From Porphyrobacter sp. (GTDB taxonomy: Bacteria > Pseudomonadota > Alphaproteobacteria > Sphingomonadales > Sphingomonadaceae): DNA of 5,968 bases. The notes below the pieces were generated by a model that made no database searches, was not told where the DNA came from, and was given only the letters and a program-made list of their open reading frames with translations. Positions 5,665 through 5,968 of this stretch are shown piece after piece. The stretch's first letter is position 1; the number at the start of each line of letters is the position of its first letter. The stretch lies in NCBI GenBank assembly GCA_018991295.1, contig JAGKSZ010000090.1:1-5968 (forward strand), in the 5' to 3' direction. Position numbers and translations under genes: made by a program.

Positions 5665-5968
5665 ATGAAAGCCTTCATCCTCGACAAATATGCACGCGGC
5701 GCGGCGCTGCGATTGGGCGAATTGCCCGATCCTGTGCTGACCGACACCGGCGTGCTGGTGGAAATCCACGCCGCCGGGCTGAACCCGCTCGACCACAAGA
5801 TCCGCGACGGCGAGTTCAAGCTGATCCTGCCCTTGAAGCCCCCCTTTGCGCTGGGAAGCGACCTGGCGGGGGTGGTTAAGGCGGTCGGCCCGAAGGTCTC
5901 CGGCTTCAAACCGGGCGACGAGGTTTTTGCCCGCATCGATGCACAAACCATTGGCACGCTTGCCGAAT
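5665..5968 (+). CDS. MDR-type NADP-dependent quinone/enone oxidoreductase, N-terminal part, 3' truncated by window
   Basis: The first 101 codons of a medium-chain dehydrogenase/reductase are present; such proteins are usually 310-340 residues, so about two thirds lie right of the window. The visible part is the GroES-like substrate domain. Signatures are VLVEIHAAGLNPLDHKIRDG (30-49), FALGSDLAGVVKAVG (62-76) and KPGDEVFA (83-90). At the place where zinc alcohol dehydrogenases have the Cys ligand after the G-[IL] turn, the sequence is N-P-L-D, which is the pattern of the zinc-free quinone reductase branch. Members reduce quinones or alpha,beta-unsaturated carbonyls with NADPH in the cytoplasm. 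The ATG at 5665 has AGGAAG (5650-5655) nine bases upstream, and only 17 bases separate it from the SDR gene, so the two form an operon. The nucleotide-binding domain is not visible, so cofactor choice is family knowledge. Confidence 0.88.
   Translation, partial: MKAFILDKYARGAALRLGELPDPVLTDTGVLVEIHAAGLNPLDHKIRDGEFKLILPLKPPFALGSDLAGVVKAVGPKVSGFKPGDEVFARIDAQTIGTLAE

Overview
The window looks like chromosomal DNA of an aerobic, GC-rich alphaproteobacterium. The gene families and their wording (a YghU-type glutathione transferase, a sphingomonad-like crotonase, a hydroxychromene-carboxylate-isomerase-type DsbA fold, a divergent SDR) suggest Sphingomonadales, perhaps Erythrobacteraceae. That placement is inferred from remembered family resemblance, not from a search. 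I see no phage, transposon, CRISPR or plasmid gene.

Layout from left to right. Positions 2-481 (+) hold the C-terminal part of a YghU-like glutathione transferase cut by the window edge. A short gap carries a promoter at 531-558 for a single tRNA-Gln(TTG) at 572-646 with an encoded CCA end. The next 326 bases (647-972) hold no gene I can support. From 4754 down to 973 runs a tight five-gene set on the minus strand. In transcription order it is a divergent SDR-fold protein with a TTG start, a kappa-GST/2-hydroxychromene-2-carboxylate-isomerase-like protein, an enoyl-CoA hydratase/isomerase (crotonase) protein, a 49-residue coiled-coil microprotein, and a MATE efflux transporter. Gaps between these genes are 10 to 34 bases, so one transcript is likely. 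On the plus strand, starting at 4850, a classical SDR oxidoreductase is followed 17 bases later by an MDR-type NADP-dependent quinone oxidoreductase that runs off the right edge.

The two divergent units share a 95-base intergenic region. A nearly symmetrical 38-base block (4766-4803) can be read as two fully overlapping back-to-back promoters, each with TTGACG at -35 and a 17-base spacer. A TGACGTTC direct repeat lies inside it. This suggests mutually exclusive or jointly repressed transcription of the two operons.

Taken together the genes look like a small redox, acyl-CoA and efflux module for an unidentified hydrophobic or aromatic substrate. No substrate can be read from the sequence. The points most worth a second look are the shared promoter block, the SDR protein that has lost three of the four catalytic tetrad residues, the crotonase with an altered oxyanion-hole loop, and the unannotated-looking microprotein between crotonase and MATE.
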